A stretch of DNA of 44,157 nt from an uncultured Methanobrevibacter sp. (GTDB lineage: Archaea > Methanobacteriota > Methanobacteria > Methanobacteriales > Methanobacteriaceae). Both the position numbers and the translations under genes were made by a program. Below the pieces are notes generated by a model. That model ran no database searches, had not been told where the DNA came from, and saw nothing but the letters and a program-made list of their open reading frames with translations. The stretch is from positions 1 to 44,157 of the forward strand of contig NZ_CAMJUE010000011.1 of assembly GCF_946408925.1 (NCBI RefSeq). The letters run 5' to 3'. Shown here piece after piece: positions 35,806-44,157 of this stretch (within the stretch, counting starts at the first letter, position 1; every line of letters starts with the position of its first letter).

Positions 35806-36729
35806 ATGTATGAAACATTAATATTTACCGGCGGAGTTCACAAGAGTGAAGAGATAAAAGAATTGATTGAGGATTTGGGAGGATTTATTCTTCAGGACAG
35901 TGTCCAGCAGATGGAATTGGTCTTAAACATGGCGGTTCCATTGGAAGATGTTGATAAGATTGAGGAAAAATCCAAGGAATTGCTGGCAAAGATATCTGTT
36001 GCCCCTATGGCAGGTTCAGAAATTGCCATTGTTTCACCTACTCTTGCAAGACATCACTTGCCTCATGCCGCCTGTGATATCTCTGAATATTTAAGGGAAT
36101 TCGGTGCAAAAGACAATATGATTGGGCTTGCCCGTGGTGACGGTAAGGGCACTTCCGGAATAACTGAAGAGGAAAAGGATTTGATTGAAGAGCACGACAT
36201 TGCCATTTTTGTATTGGGCAGTTTTGAAAATTGTATTAAGGAAAAATCATTCCTCTATGATGATATTGACATACCTGTAATTGTTACCGGAGCGCCGGAA
36301 ATTGATGTTGAGGAACTTCCTGGAGCAGATGCATATGTCGGAGGTCTCGGAAGGATTCCAAGAAGACTCAGAAGAGGTCCGGATATACGTGCATTGGACA
36401 AGCTGGTTGAAACTATCGAACAAATTTTAAATGATAAAAAACGTGAAATGACTCTTGATGCACCATTGGTTCCATCCATTGTTGTTAAAAATGCAATTGA
36501 AAATCAAATCAGAGAAATCAAGGATGTTATTTCTCCAACTCCAGTAACTTCACAATTGGATGGTGTTCGTGTAAAACTGGATTATGACACTTATGCCGCA
36601 GACATCGGAAATGTTGTCATTGACGGTAAGAAGCTGTCTGAACTCGCTGAGATTAAAAAATCAAAAATGTATGATTATATTCTTGTTAAAATCAATAGTG
36701 AGAGTTCTCTTATTGAGGATTCAAACTAA
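35806..36729 (+). CDS. mmp7: Putative methanogenesis marker protein 7
   Basis: 307 residues. The N-terminal start [21 protein letters not shown], the block [27 protein letters not shown] and [21 protein letters not shown] agree with the marker-7 family, found only in organisms with methyl-coenzyme M reductase. Its biochemical role is not established; an assembly or modification role in MCR or F430 handling is presumed from its distribution. It is convergent with mmp10 (12 bases between stops). Confidence 0.82.
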   Translation: MYETLIFTGGVHKSEEIKELIEDLGGFILQDSVQQMELVLNMAVPLEDVDKIEEKSKELLAKISVAPMAGSEIAIVSPTLARHHLPHAACDISEYLREFGAKDNMIGLARGDGKGTSGITEEEKDLIEEHDIAIFVLGSFENCIKEKSFLYDDIDIPVIVTGAPEIDVEELPGADAYVGGLGRIPRRLRRGPDIRALDKLVETIEQILNDKKREMTLDAPLVPSIVVKNAIENQIREIKDVISPTPVTSQLDGVRVKLDYDTYAADIGNVVIDGKKLSELAEIKKSKMYDYILVKINSESSLIEDSN

Positions 36730-36741
36730 TCTTCTTTTTTT

Positions 36742-37986
36742 TTAAATTCTTCTCATTCCAAAAAAGTTAATTGCATCAACCAAATCGTTGAACTCTTCCA
36801 ATTCTCTTTCTATTACATTTTCATCGGTCATGTCGATGCTTAATTCACCATCAACGCTTAAGGTGTCAGGGCCACGTCCGATAATCCTGTCGACTCCGTC
36901 GGCACTTAAAATCCTTTCGGCGTCAAGCTGGTGGACAAATGATCTTCCTGGAAGTATAACTGCATCACTAATTTCACTCAAGTCAAGATTTTCCAAATCT
37001 TCCTTTGTAATCAGGCATGCAATCTCTTTTTCGCATGCAACAACATTAACTCCTTCGGCATCGATTTTTTTAAATATTTTTGAAATGAATGGTTCGGCTA
37101 TTTTTGATGTGATTATTGTTGCTTCGCCTGTAACAGGTTTTATGAATTGTAAAAACACTTCATTTTCATCTTTTGCAATGGCAAAAGGCCCTCCTGTTTC
37201 GGGGTCGCACAGTGGTGTTCCGCTCACTCTAAACTTGTATTCTGAGTTTATCTGTTTTACAAGTTCGGCGAAGTCATCAACAGGTTGTGATTCAACACCT
37301 TTAAGAATCGGTTCATTTCCAAGAATTAATCCTTCATTGAATGTGTTTGCAAATCTCATCAAAAGCATTCCCTTTGCACCCCATTCCTCTAGTGAATTGC
37401 AGGTTTGGCGCAGGACATCTCCATCATTGACGCCGGGTATTATCACTGCAGCTCCGGTCAGGTCAATATTTTCGCAGAATATCTGGCATGCTTTCAGCGC
37501 TTCGGTTGGATTTGGATCTTTGACCCATTCCTTTCTAAGTTTAGGGTCTGATGAAAAAATGGTGAATGAAACTTCCTTGACTCCATTGTCTATTAGTCTT
37601 GTAGCCATTTCACTGTCGTTCATGCCTTTTCCGCAAGTGTATCCCAGTATTGATGATATTGAAAATTGGTTGAGGTTGGCTGTCAGGCTTTCAAGGTGGG
37701 GATAACAGCTTATGTCCCCTCCTCCACTTATATATGCATTGACATCTCCCTGCGGCATTCCCATCATCAGTGCTGTTTGAATTTCATTCATAACTTCAAA
37801 TGGGGACTTGAAATCCCCTTGTGATTCGGCAACGCCCTTGCTGCATCTTTCACAGCCTATCTTATTCGGCAGACAGTGTGCACAGCCAAAAATTTTAATT
37901 TCCTTAACCTTTCTAAAGTAACAATATTTGCAAAAACCGTTACAGTCTCTTCCAGGTATTCCTCCAACATCAGCTACAAGTTGCAT
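36742..37986 (-). CDS. mmp10: Mmp10, radical SAM methylase of McrA arginine
   Basis: 414 residues, methanogenesis marker 10. The family is a cobalamin-dependent radical SAM enzyme that C-methylates an arginine in the MCR active site. The cluster ligands are Cys15, Cys19 and Cys22 (CNGFCKYC). A second cysteine-rich stretch, GCAHCLPNKIGCERC (35-49), follows, then YISGGGDISCYP and RFANTFNEGLILGNEPIL. The likely target, Arg271 of McrA, is present in this window. It diverges from the mcr operon over 484 bases; ATG 37984-37986 is the family start. Confidence 0.92.
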   Translation of the reverse strand: MQLVADVGGIPGRDCNGFCKYCYFRKVKEIKIFGCAHCLPNKIGCERCSKGVAESQGDFKSPFEVMNEIQTALMMGMPQGDVNAYISGGGDISCYPHLESLTANLNQFSISSILGYTCGKGMNDSEMATRLIDNGVKEVSFTIFSSDPKLRKEWVKDPNPTEALKACQIFCENIDLTGAAVIIPGVNDGDVLRQTCNSLEEWGAKGMLLMRFANTFNEGLILGNEPILKGVESQPVDDFAELVKQINSEYKFRVSGTPLCDPETGGPFAIAKDENEVFLQFIKPVTGEATIITSKIAEPFISKIFKKIDAEGVNVVACEKEIACLITKEDLENLDLSEISDAVILPGRSFVHQLDAERILSADGVDRIIGRGPDTLSVDGELSIDMTDENVIERELEEFNDLVDAINFFGMRRI

Positions 37987-38470
37987 AATAATTTATTTTT
38001 TGTTTATTATTATTTATAAATTCATGATTTTTGGCATGCCTTAGGAATGTATTACTTTTAGTATTATTTATTACTCCTAAGCTTGAAAGTAATAATTTAT
38101 TATTTTTCTTTGTTTCGGATGATATCCTCTATATTTCACAATAACAAAAATATTTATTGAACTATTACTTTAATTTAGAAAATATTCTATTTTAGATGTT
38201 TTTTATAGTTGATATTAATTTTAATAAAAAATAAAAAGTATTACTTTTTTATATTTTTTTCTTAAATCCAAAATGATTTATTATACTTTATAAACTTTTC
38301 TAAAATATTTCATAGGTAATCTTTATATTATATCTTTTATAAAATAAAATTTGTATACCATATGGCTGGCTATTGCAAAAACTTGCTTTGTAGCTTAAAC
38401 TCAATTTGGTAAAAATTTTACCATTGAGAGTGGTATATTAGTTAAACTCTATTTATTTAGGAGGGAAAAA
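37987..38470. promoter_or_regulatory. Shared mmp10/mcr divergent control region and mcr leader
   Basis: 484 bases without a gene. For mcr, TATA-like boxes are at 38322-38333 and 38335-38344, giving a leader of roughly 100-120 bases. In the leader are a stem (GCAA/TTGC with flanking GCT/AGC, about 38366-38394) and a longer one (TCAAT-TT-GGTAAAA pairing with TTTTACC-ATTGA, 38401-38427), then AGGAGGG at 38459-38465. TATTACTTT occurs at 38050, 38163 and 38241, and inverted at 38086-38094; a 7-bp inverted repeat CTTAGGA/TCCTAAG spans 38040-38081. The mmp10 promoter must lie at the left end. Confidence 0.6.
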
Positions 38471-39799
<1,329 letters not shown>

Positions 39800-39833
39800 T
39801 TAATTTAAACAAATCTAATTTGAAGGTCTTATA

Positions 39834-40283
39834 ATGGATATTGAAGTATTTCCTCACAGAATTCTTGGAAGTGACACAACAGAAAAGTTATTAAATGACT
39901 TGGAGTCACTTGAAGATGTAAAAAGGACTGTAATTCATGGTCCTAGATTTCCAAAAGGTGAAGCGACCCTGCCTGAAAAATATCAGGAACGCAGAGTTAT
40001 CACTATCAATGGTGAAGATGTTGTTTTACAAGTTAAAACCGCAAGAATATTCCTTGAAATATCAATGGAATCAACTATTGATGAAATTGAGGAAATCTGT
40101 AAGAAACACATTCCATTCGGTTTTGATATCAATCAAGACAGGTCAAATTATATCAGAAAACAAAAAACTGTTACTGATAGGATTAAATATGGTAAGAAAG
40201 AATTGCCAGATGAATTAGTTGGAATGACTGATCAATATTCAACATTTGACGACCATGTGAAAATAATTAAAAAGGATGACTAG
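39834..40283 (+). CDS. mcrD: Methyl-coenzyme M reductase operon protein D
   Basis: 149 residues. A non-structural protein of the mcr operon, thought to help MCR assembly or activation. The family N-terminus DIEVFPHRILGSDTTEKLLNDL and the middle VIHGPRFPKGE are present. It starts 34 bases after mcrB. Codon use is ordinary, unlike mcrB, mcrG and mcrA, suggesting much lower protein output within the same message. Confidence 0.96.
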   Translation: MDIEVFPHRILGSDTTEKLLNDLESLEDVKRTVIHGPRFPKGEATLPEKYQERRVITINGEDVVLQVKTARIFLEISMESTIDEIEEICKKHIPFGFDINQDRSNYIRKQKTVTDRIKYGKKELPDELVGMTDQYSTFDDHVKIIKKDD

Positions 40284-40286
40284 AAT

Positions 40287-40886
40287 ATGATAGGACGTTG
40301 CACTCACGTAGTAGACTGTAGGGAAGCAAGTGGTATGGGAAAAGGTGGAAGTCTCGCTCAAAGAGGAACTTTTGCCGAATGTGGTACTGACGTATGTGCA
40401 GTGGCTATGTCCCCTGGACGTAGACACATTACAAAACCGGTTTGTGAAATTACTTTTGGTTTACGTGAAGCTAATGTTTTAACAAGCACTATGGTTTTAA
40501 ATGCTGGTGCTGGTGTTCCTCATGATGCTCCTGCTTCCGGGGGGACCTTGTTCGGACTTACCGATAAGGAAGTTGAACAAATGAAAAACTTCAAATTGCT
40601 CGTAGTCCACCTTGGGGGAGTTGCAAATCATATTACTTACAAAGCAAGATTAATACTTAGGAACGTCAACAAACACTGCATAATTATATGCGAATCACCA
40701 GTTGACTGTGAAGATTTTGCTAAAATTGGTGTCAAAACTTCAAAGGTCATGCCTGATGAGGGCAATATCAAAACCGTGGGAACAATTGATGATATAATTA
40801 CAGGTGTTATCCGTGGTGAAACAATTTCACAGGAAAAATTAGATGAAATTATTAGAAAAGTTAAATTAGCATTAGGAGATGCATAA
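40287..40886 (+). CDS. mcrC: Methyl-coenzyme M reductase operon protein C
   Basis: 199 residues. McrC is part of the ATP-dependent complex that reductively activates [35 protein letters not shown] at the N-terminus, with its Cys residues, and [17 protein letters not shown] are family hallmarks. It begins 3 bases after mcrD and ends 2 before mcrG, so translation is probably coupled. Confidence 0.96.
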   Translation: MIGRCTHVVDCREASGMGKGGSLAQRGTFAECGTDVCAVAMSPGRRHITKPVCEITFGLREANVLTSTMVLNAGAGVPHDAPASGGTLFGLTDKEVEQMKNFKLLVVHLGGVANHITYKARLILRNVNKHCIIICESPVDCEDFAKIGVKTSKVMPDEGNIKTVGTIDDIITGVIRGETISQEKLDEIIRKVKLALGDA

Positions 40887-40888
40887 TT

Positions 40889-41647
40889 ATGGTACAAATT
40901 TATCCAGGTACTTCTCAGGTTGCTCAAAACAGAAGAAACTTTACTAACCCTGAATACGAGTTAGATAAGTTAAGAGAAATTTCTGATGAAGACGTAGTAA
41001 AAATATTAGGTCACAAAGCTCCAGGTGAAGAATACAAATCAGTTCACCCACCATTAGATGAAATGGATGAGCCAGATGACAGTGTAAGAGAATTAGTAGC
41101 ACCAATCGACGGTGCAAAAGCAGGAGACAGGATCAGATACATCCAATTCGTAGACTCCATGTACTTCGCTCCAGCTCAACCTTTCTTAAGAGCTAGATCT
41201 TACTTATCCAGATTCAGAGGAATCGATACCGGTACATTATCCGGAAGACAAGTAGTTGAAGCAAGAGAAAGAGACTTAGAAAAACTCTCAAAAACACTCT
41301 TAGAAACCGAATACTTCGATACTGCAAGAACCGGTATTAGAGGTGCAGGTGTACACGGTCACTCCTTAAGATTAGATGAAAACGGTTTAATGTTTGATAT
41401 GCTCAGAAGACAAGTATTCAACAAAGAAACCGGTAAAGTCGAAATGGTAAAAGACCAAGTTGGTAGGGAATTAGATGAACCTGTAGTCTTAGGTGAACCA
41501 TTAGACGAAGAAACTTTAAGAGCAAAAACCACTATTTACAGAATAGATGGTGAAGCATACAAAGACGACGTAGAAGCTGTAAAAGTATGTCAAAGAATAC
41601 ACGTTTCCAGGTCCTTTGGTGCATTCAATCCAGTAACAGGATGGTAG
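40889..41647 (+). CDS. mcrG: Methyl-coenzyme M reductase gamma subunit
   Basis: 252 residues, full length. The third structural subunit, contributing to the F430 and coenzyme M pocket through the [20 protein letters not shown] segment. The N-terminus [31 protein letters not shown] is standard. The gene ends 6 bases before mcrA and shares the high-expression codon bias of mcrB and mcrA. Confidence 0.98.
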   Translation: MVQIYPGTSQVAQNRRNFTNPEYELDKLREISDEDVVKILGHKAPGEEYKSVHPPLDEMDEPDDSVRELVAPIDGAKAGDRIRYIQFVDSMYFAPAQPFLRARSYLSRFRGIDTGTLSGRQVVEARERDLEKLSKTLLETEYFDTARTGIRGAGVHGHSLRLDENGLMFDMLRRQVFNKETGKVEMVKDQVGRELDEPVVLGEPLDEETLRAKTTIYRIDGEAYKDDVEAVKVCQRIHVSRSFGAFNPVTGW

Positions 41648-41653
41648 ATTAAT

Positions 41654-43309
41654 ATGGCTGATAAAAAATTCTTAGATGCAATGAAAAAGAAATTCAGTGA
41701 AGACCCAACTGAAAAAACAACCCAATTCTATAACATGGGTGGTTGGACTCAATCTGAAAAGAAAACTGCATTTGTAAATGAAGGTAAAGAAATCGCTAAA
41801 AAAAGAGGAATCCCAATGTACAACCCAGACATTGGTACTCCTTTAGGTCAAAGAGCTTTAATGTCTTACCAATTATCTACTACTGATACTTTCGTAGAAG
41901 GTGATGATTTACACTTTATTAACAACGCAGCTATCCAACAAGCTTGGGATGATATTAGAAGAACTGTAATTGTAGGATTAAACACTGCTCACAACGTTCT
42001 TGAAAAAAGATTAGGTATTGAAGTAACTCCTGAAACAATTACCAACTACTTAGAAACTGTAAACCACGCTATGCCTGGTGCAGCAGTAGTTCAAGAACAC
42101 ATGGTAGAAACTGACCCATTAGTCGTACAAGATTCCTATGTAAAAGTTTTCACTGGTGACGACGAATTAGCTGACGAAATTGACTCAGCATTTGTATTAG
42201 ACATCAACAAAGAGTTCCCTGAAGAACAAGCTGAAGCTTTAAAAGCTGAAGTTGGCGGAGCTATTTGGCAAGCTGTAAGAATTCCATCCATTGTAGGAAG
42301 AGTCTGTGACGGTGGTAACACCTCCAGATGGTCTGCTATGCAAATTGGTATGTCCATGATTTCTGCATACAACCAATGTGCTGGTGAAGGAGCTACTGGT
42401 GACTTCGCATACGCATCCAAACACGCAGAAGTTATTCACATGGGTACTTACTTACCTGTAAGAAGAGCAAGAGCAGAAAACGAACTTGGTGGAGTTCCAT
42501 TCGGATTCATGGCAGATATCTGTCAAGCTTCCAGAGTCTCACCTGATGACCCTGTAAAAACATCATTAGAAGTAGTAGCTTTAGGTGCTGCTTTATACGA
42601 CCAAATTTGGTTAGGTTCTTACATGTCTGGTGGTGTAGGATTTACCCAATATGCTACCGCAGCATACACTGATAACGTATTAGACGACTTTACCTACTAC
42701 GGTAAAGACTACGTAGAAGACAAATACGGCGGATTAACTGAAGCACCTAACAACATGGACACTGTTTTAGATGTTGGTACTGAAGTTGCATTCTACGCAT
42801 TAGAACAATACGAAGAATACCCAGCTTTACTTGAAACTCACTTCGGTGGATCTCAAAGAGCTTCCGTTATTTCCGCAGCTGCTGGTTGTTCCACTGCATT
42901 CGCTACTGGTAATGCACAAACTGGTTTAAGCGCATGGTACTTAGCTATGTACTTACACAAAGAACAACACTCCAGACTCGGATTCTACGGTTTCGATTTA
43001 CAAGATCAATGTGGTGCAGCTAACGTATTCTCCATCAGAAACGATGAAGGTTTACCACTCGAAATGAGAGGACCTAACTATCCTAACTACGCAATGAACG
43101 TAGGTCACCAAGGTGAATACGCTGGTATCGCACAAGCTCCTCACGCAGCTCGTGGAGACGCTTGGGCTTTCAACCCATTAGTAAAAATCGCATTTGCTGA
43201 CAAAAACTTAGTCTTTGACTTCAGTAAAGTACGTGAAGAATTTGCTAAAGGTGCATTAAGAGAGTTCGAACCTGCTGGTGAAAGAACTGCTATTACCCCA
43301 GCAAAATAG
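41654..43309 (+). CDS. mcrA: Methyl-coenzyme M reductase alpha subunit
   Basis: 551 residues, the catalytic subunit. Gln147 (nickel ligand of F430) is in AVVQEHM. Sites known to be modified in relatives are all present: His257 (N-methyl), Arg271 (C-methyl, by Mmp10), Gln401 in FGGSQRA, Gly446 in FYGFD (thioglycine) and Cys453 in LQDQCG (S-methyl). Tyr333 and Tyr445 of the active site are also there. Numbering is one higher than in M. marburgensis after about residue 333. The sequence is Methanobrevibacter-like. A strong hairpin follows within about 20 bases of the stop. Confidence 0.99.
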   Translation: MADKKFLDAMKKKFSEDPTEKTTQFYNMGGWTQSEKKTAFVNEGKEIAKKRGIPMYNPDIGTPLGQRALMSYQLSTTDTFVEGDDLHFINNAAIQQAWDDIRRTVIVGLNTAHNVLEKRLGIEVTPETITNYLETVNHAMPGAAVVQEHMVETDPLVVQDSYVKVFTGDDELADEIDSAFVLDINKEFPEEQAEALKAEVGGAIWQAVRIPSIVGRVCDGGNTSRWSAMQIGMSMISAYNQCAGEGATGDFAYASKHAEVIHMGTYLPVRRARAENELGGVPFGFMADICQASRVSPDDPVKTSLEVVALGAALYDQIWLGSYMSGGVGFTQYATAAYTDNVLDDFTYYGKDYVEDKYGGLTEAPNNMDTVLDVGTEVAFYALEQYEEYPALLETHFGGSQRASVISAAAGCSTAFATGNAQTGLSAWYLAMYLHKEQHSRLGFYGFDLQDQCGAANVFSIRNDEGLPLEMRGPNYPNYAMNVGHQGEYAGIAQAPHAARGDAWAFNPLVKIAFADKNLVFDFSKVREEFAKGALREFEPAGERTAITPAK

Positions 43310-43323
43310 ATAGATGAACACGA

Positions 43324-43355
43324 AGATAGGTGATTTTTTCACCTATCTATATTTT
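43324..43355 (+). terminator. mcr operon terminator
   Basis: AGATAGGTGA (43324-43333) and TCACCTATCT (43339-43348) form a perfect 10-bp stem with a T5 loop, followed by a T-run. It separates the mcr and mtr transcription units. Confidence 0.85.
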
Positions 43356-43390
43356 TATAAATTCAAGTTTACTTGAAAAAATCCAAAACA

Positions 43391-43538
43391 TTTATATTAA
43401 CTAAGCATAAAATATTATATACCGACGATAAAATTATCGGTAAAATTCAAGTACAAATGATTTTTGTATGGAACAAAAATCAATTATTTCACGTTTATTA
43501 AATGATCAATTTAATAAAAAATATGGAGGAAAAAAATT
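43391..43538 (+). promoter_or_regulatory. mtr operon promoter and structured leader
   Basis: A TATA-like TTTATATT (43391-43398) predicts a start near 43420. From there three stem-loops follow in a row: TACCG/CGGTA with inner ATAA/TTAT (43420-43442), a perfect 10-bp stem TGATTTTTGT/ACAAAAATCA (43458-43482), and a perfect 10-bp stem TTTATTAAAT/ATTTAATAAA (43494-43518). GGAGG is at 43525-43529, directly after the third stem. The leader of about 119 bases is long for an archaeal gene. Confidence 0.55.
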
Positions 43539-44157
43539 ATGGACCCTGTAACATTAGGTGTAGTTGCATTAATGGGTGCAGTTGCTACTATCGGAGGGGC
43601 TGCAGAGGACTTAGAATCTGATATCGGTTCTCAAAGTAACCCTAACTCACAAGTTCAACTTGCTCCACAAATGGGACATTTACACCGTATGATAAACAAG
43701 GCGGCTTCTGGTGAACCAGTCGCTTATGGTGTTTGGTGTGGTGTTGCTGGTGCTATTGCATACTTAGTTATGTCTTTAGGTATGATGCCTTTAGTAGCTA
43801 TTGCAATGGGTGCTTGTGTCGCTGCTTTTGTTCACGCTATTTATACTGTTACATCCCACATGGGAAGGATTGTTGGACAATCCCAATTTGAACAACCATT
43901 ATTTATGGATGTATTAACTCAATCTTTAGGACCTATCGTAGGTCACGGATTTATAACTAGTTTTTGTATTGTTGGAATTTCTTACTTAATGACCATTCCA
44001 TTAGGATTTGGTGACCCATTACACGTATTCCCATTACCACTCTTAGCAATGCTTTGGGGTATTGCTTTAGGTGCTATCGGTTCTTCAACCGGGGACGTTC
44101 ACTATGGTGCTGAAAGTGAGTATCAAAAATTCGAATTTGGTGGAGGTACTCCTGTAG
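43539..44157 (+). CDS. mtrE: Tetrahydromethanopterin S-methyltransferase subunit E (partial, runs off the window)
   Basis: The first 206 codons; the gene continues past the window end. It is an integral membrane subunit of the Na+-pumping methyl-H4MPT:coenzyme M methyltransferase. MDPVTLGVVALMGAVATIGG starts the chain; membrane segments follow at about 5-22, 68-85, 86-108, 130-155 and 165-188, and GSQSNPNSQVQLAPQMGHLHRMINKA is the conserved loop. ATG 43539 has GGAGG 9 bases before it. It is the first gene of the mtr operon, as expected next to mcr I. Confidence 0.95.
   Translation, partial: MDPVTLGVVALMGAVATIGGAAEDLESDIGSQSNPNSQVQLAPQMGHLHRMINKAASGEPVAYGVWCGVAGAIAYLVMSLGMMPLVAIAMGACVAAFVHAIYTVTSHMGRIVGQSQFEQPLFMDVLTQSLGPIVGHGFITSFCIVGISYLMTIPLGFGDPLHVFPLPLLAMLWGIALGAIGSSTGDVHYGAESEYQKFEFGGGTPV

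Noticed and set aside
36788-37705. 305-codon + strand frame opposite mmp10
   Set aside because: The minus strand has intact radical SAM cysteines and family motifs; the + frame has no recognisable features.

Overview
The window is AT-rich archaeal chromosome from a methanogen of the order Methanobacteriales, most likely a host-associated Methanobrevibacter; the species cannot be set from sequence alone. The reasons are a complete mcrBDCGA operon followed directly by the start of an mtr operon, genes for coenzyme M, F420 and methanopterin synthesis, a family B DNA polymerase split after motif C as in Methanothermobacter, box C/D RNP proteins, large secreted Ig-repeat (adhesin-like) proteins, and small proteins of families named after M. 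thermautotrophicus loci (MTH1187, MTH1184).

Layout. 1-4.6 kb is accessory: an archaeal AAA ATPase and a PD-(D/E)XK nuclease-like gene sit in long T-rich spacers that hold an imperfect direct repeat of about 340 bp, a second short repeat pair, and the debris of at least one adhesin-like gene. 4.6-6.4 kb is the nop5-fibrillarin pair. 6.5-11.6 kb is a rightward cluster: a coiled-coil protein, pyrD-pyrK, an AI-2E family membrane protein and polB1. 11.6-16.6 kb holds two leftward surface-protein genes. 16.9-21.7 kb is leftward housekeeping: comC-type dehydrogenase, purM, the termination nuclease aCPSF1/FttA and proteasome beta. 21.9-28.3 kb holds taw2, a broken Rpn-like nuclease gene, the mptA-(unknown)-cofG operon, an Lrp-type regulator and trm1. 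28.4-38 kb is mixed: a DegT-type aminotransferase, an MTH1187-type protein, a tRNA-thiolation-like ATPase, two cation-transport membrane proteins, an MTH1184-type zinc ribbon, a TraB protein, comB, an unknown gene, and methanogenesis markers 7 and 10. 38.5-44.2 kb is mcrBDCGA and the first two thirds of mtrE.

How the genes work together. Much of the right half serves the last steps of methanogenesis: comB and comC make coenzyme M, mptA starts methanopterin synthesis, cofG makes the F420 chromophore, MtrE belongs to the complex that methylates coenzyme M, MCR reduces methyl-coenzyme M to methane, and Mmp10 methylates an active-site arginine of McrA. mmp10 and mcr diverge from one shared 484-bp control region.

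No wholly new multi-gene system stands out. The most interesting signals are regulatory or evolutionary: a long inverted repeat and U-tract in front of the termination-factor gene; a 37-bp face-to-face leaderless promoter pair for comB and an unknown gene; palindromes on the purM and lrp promoters; three stem-loops in the mtr leader; and the decayed repeat-bounded ATPase/nuclease island at the left end. No tRNA, rRNA, CRISPR array, intact insertion sequence or replication origin was seen.
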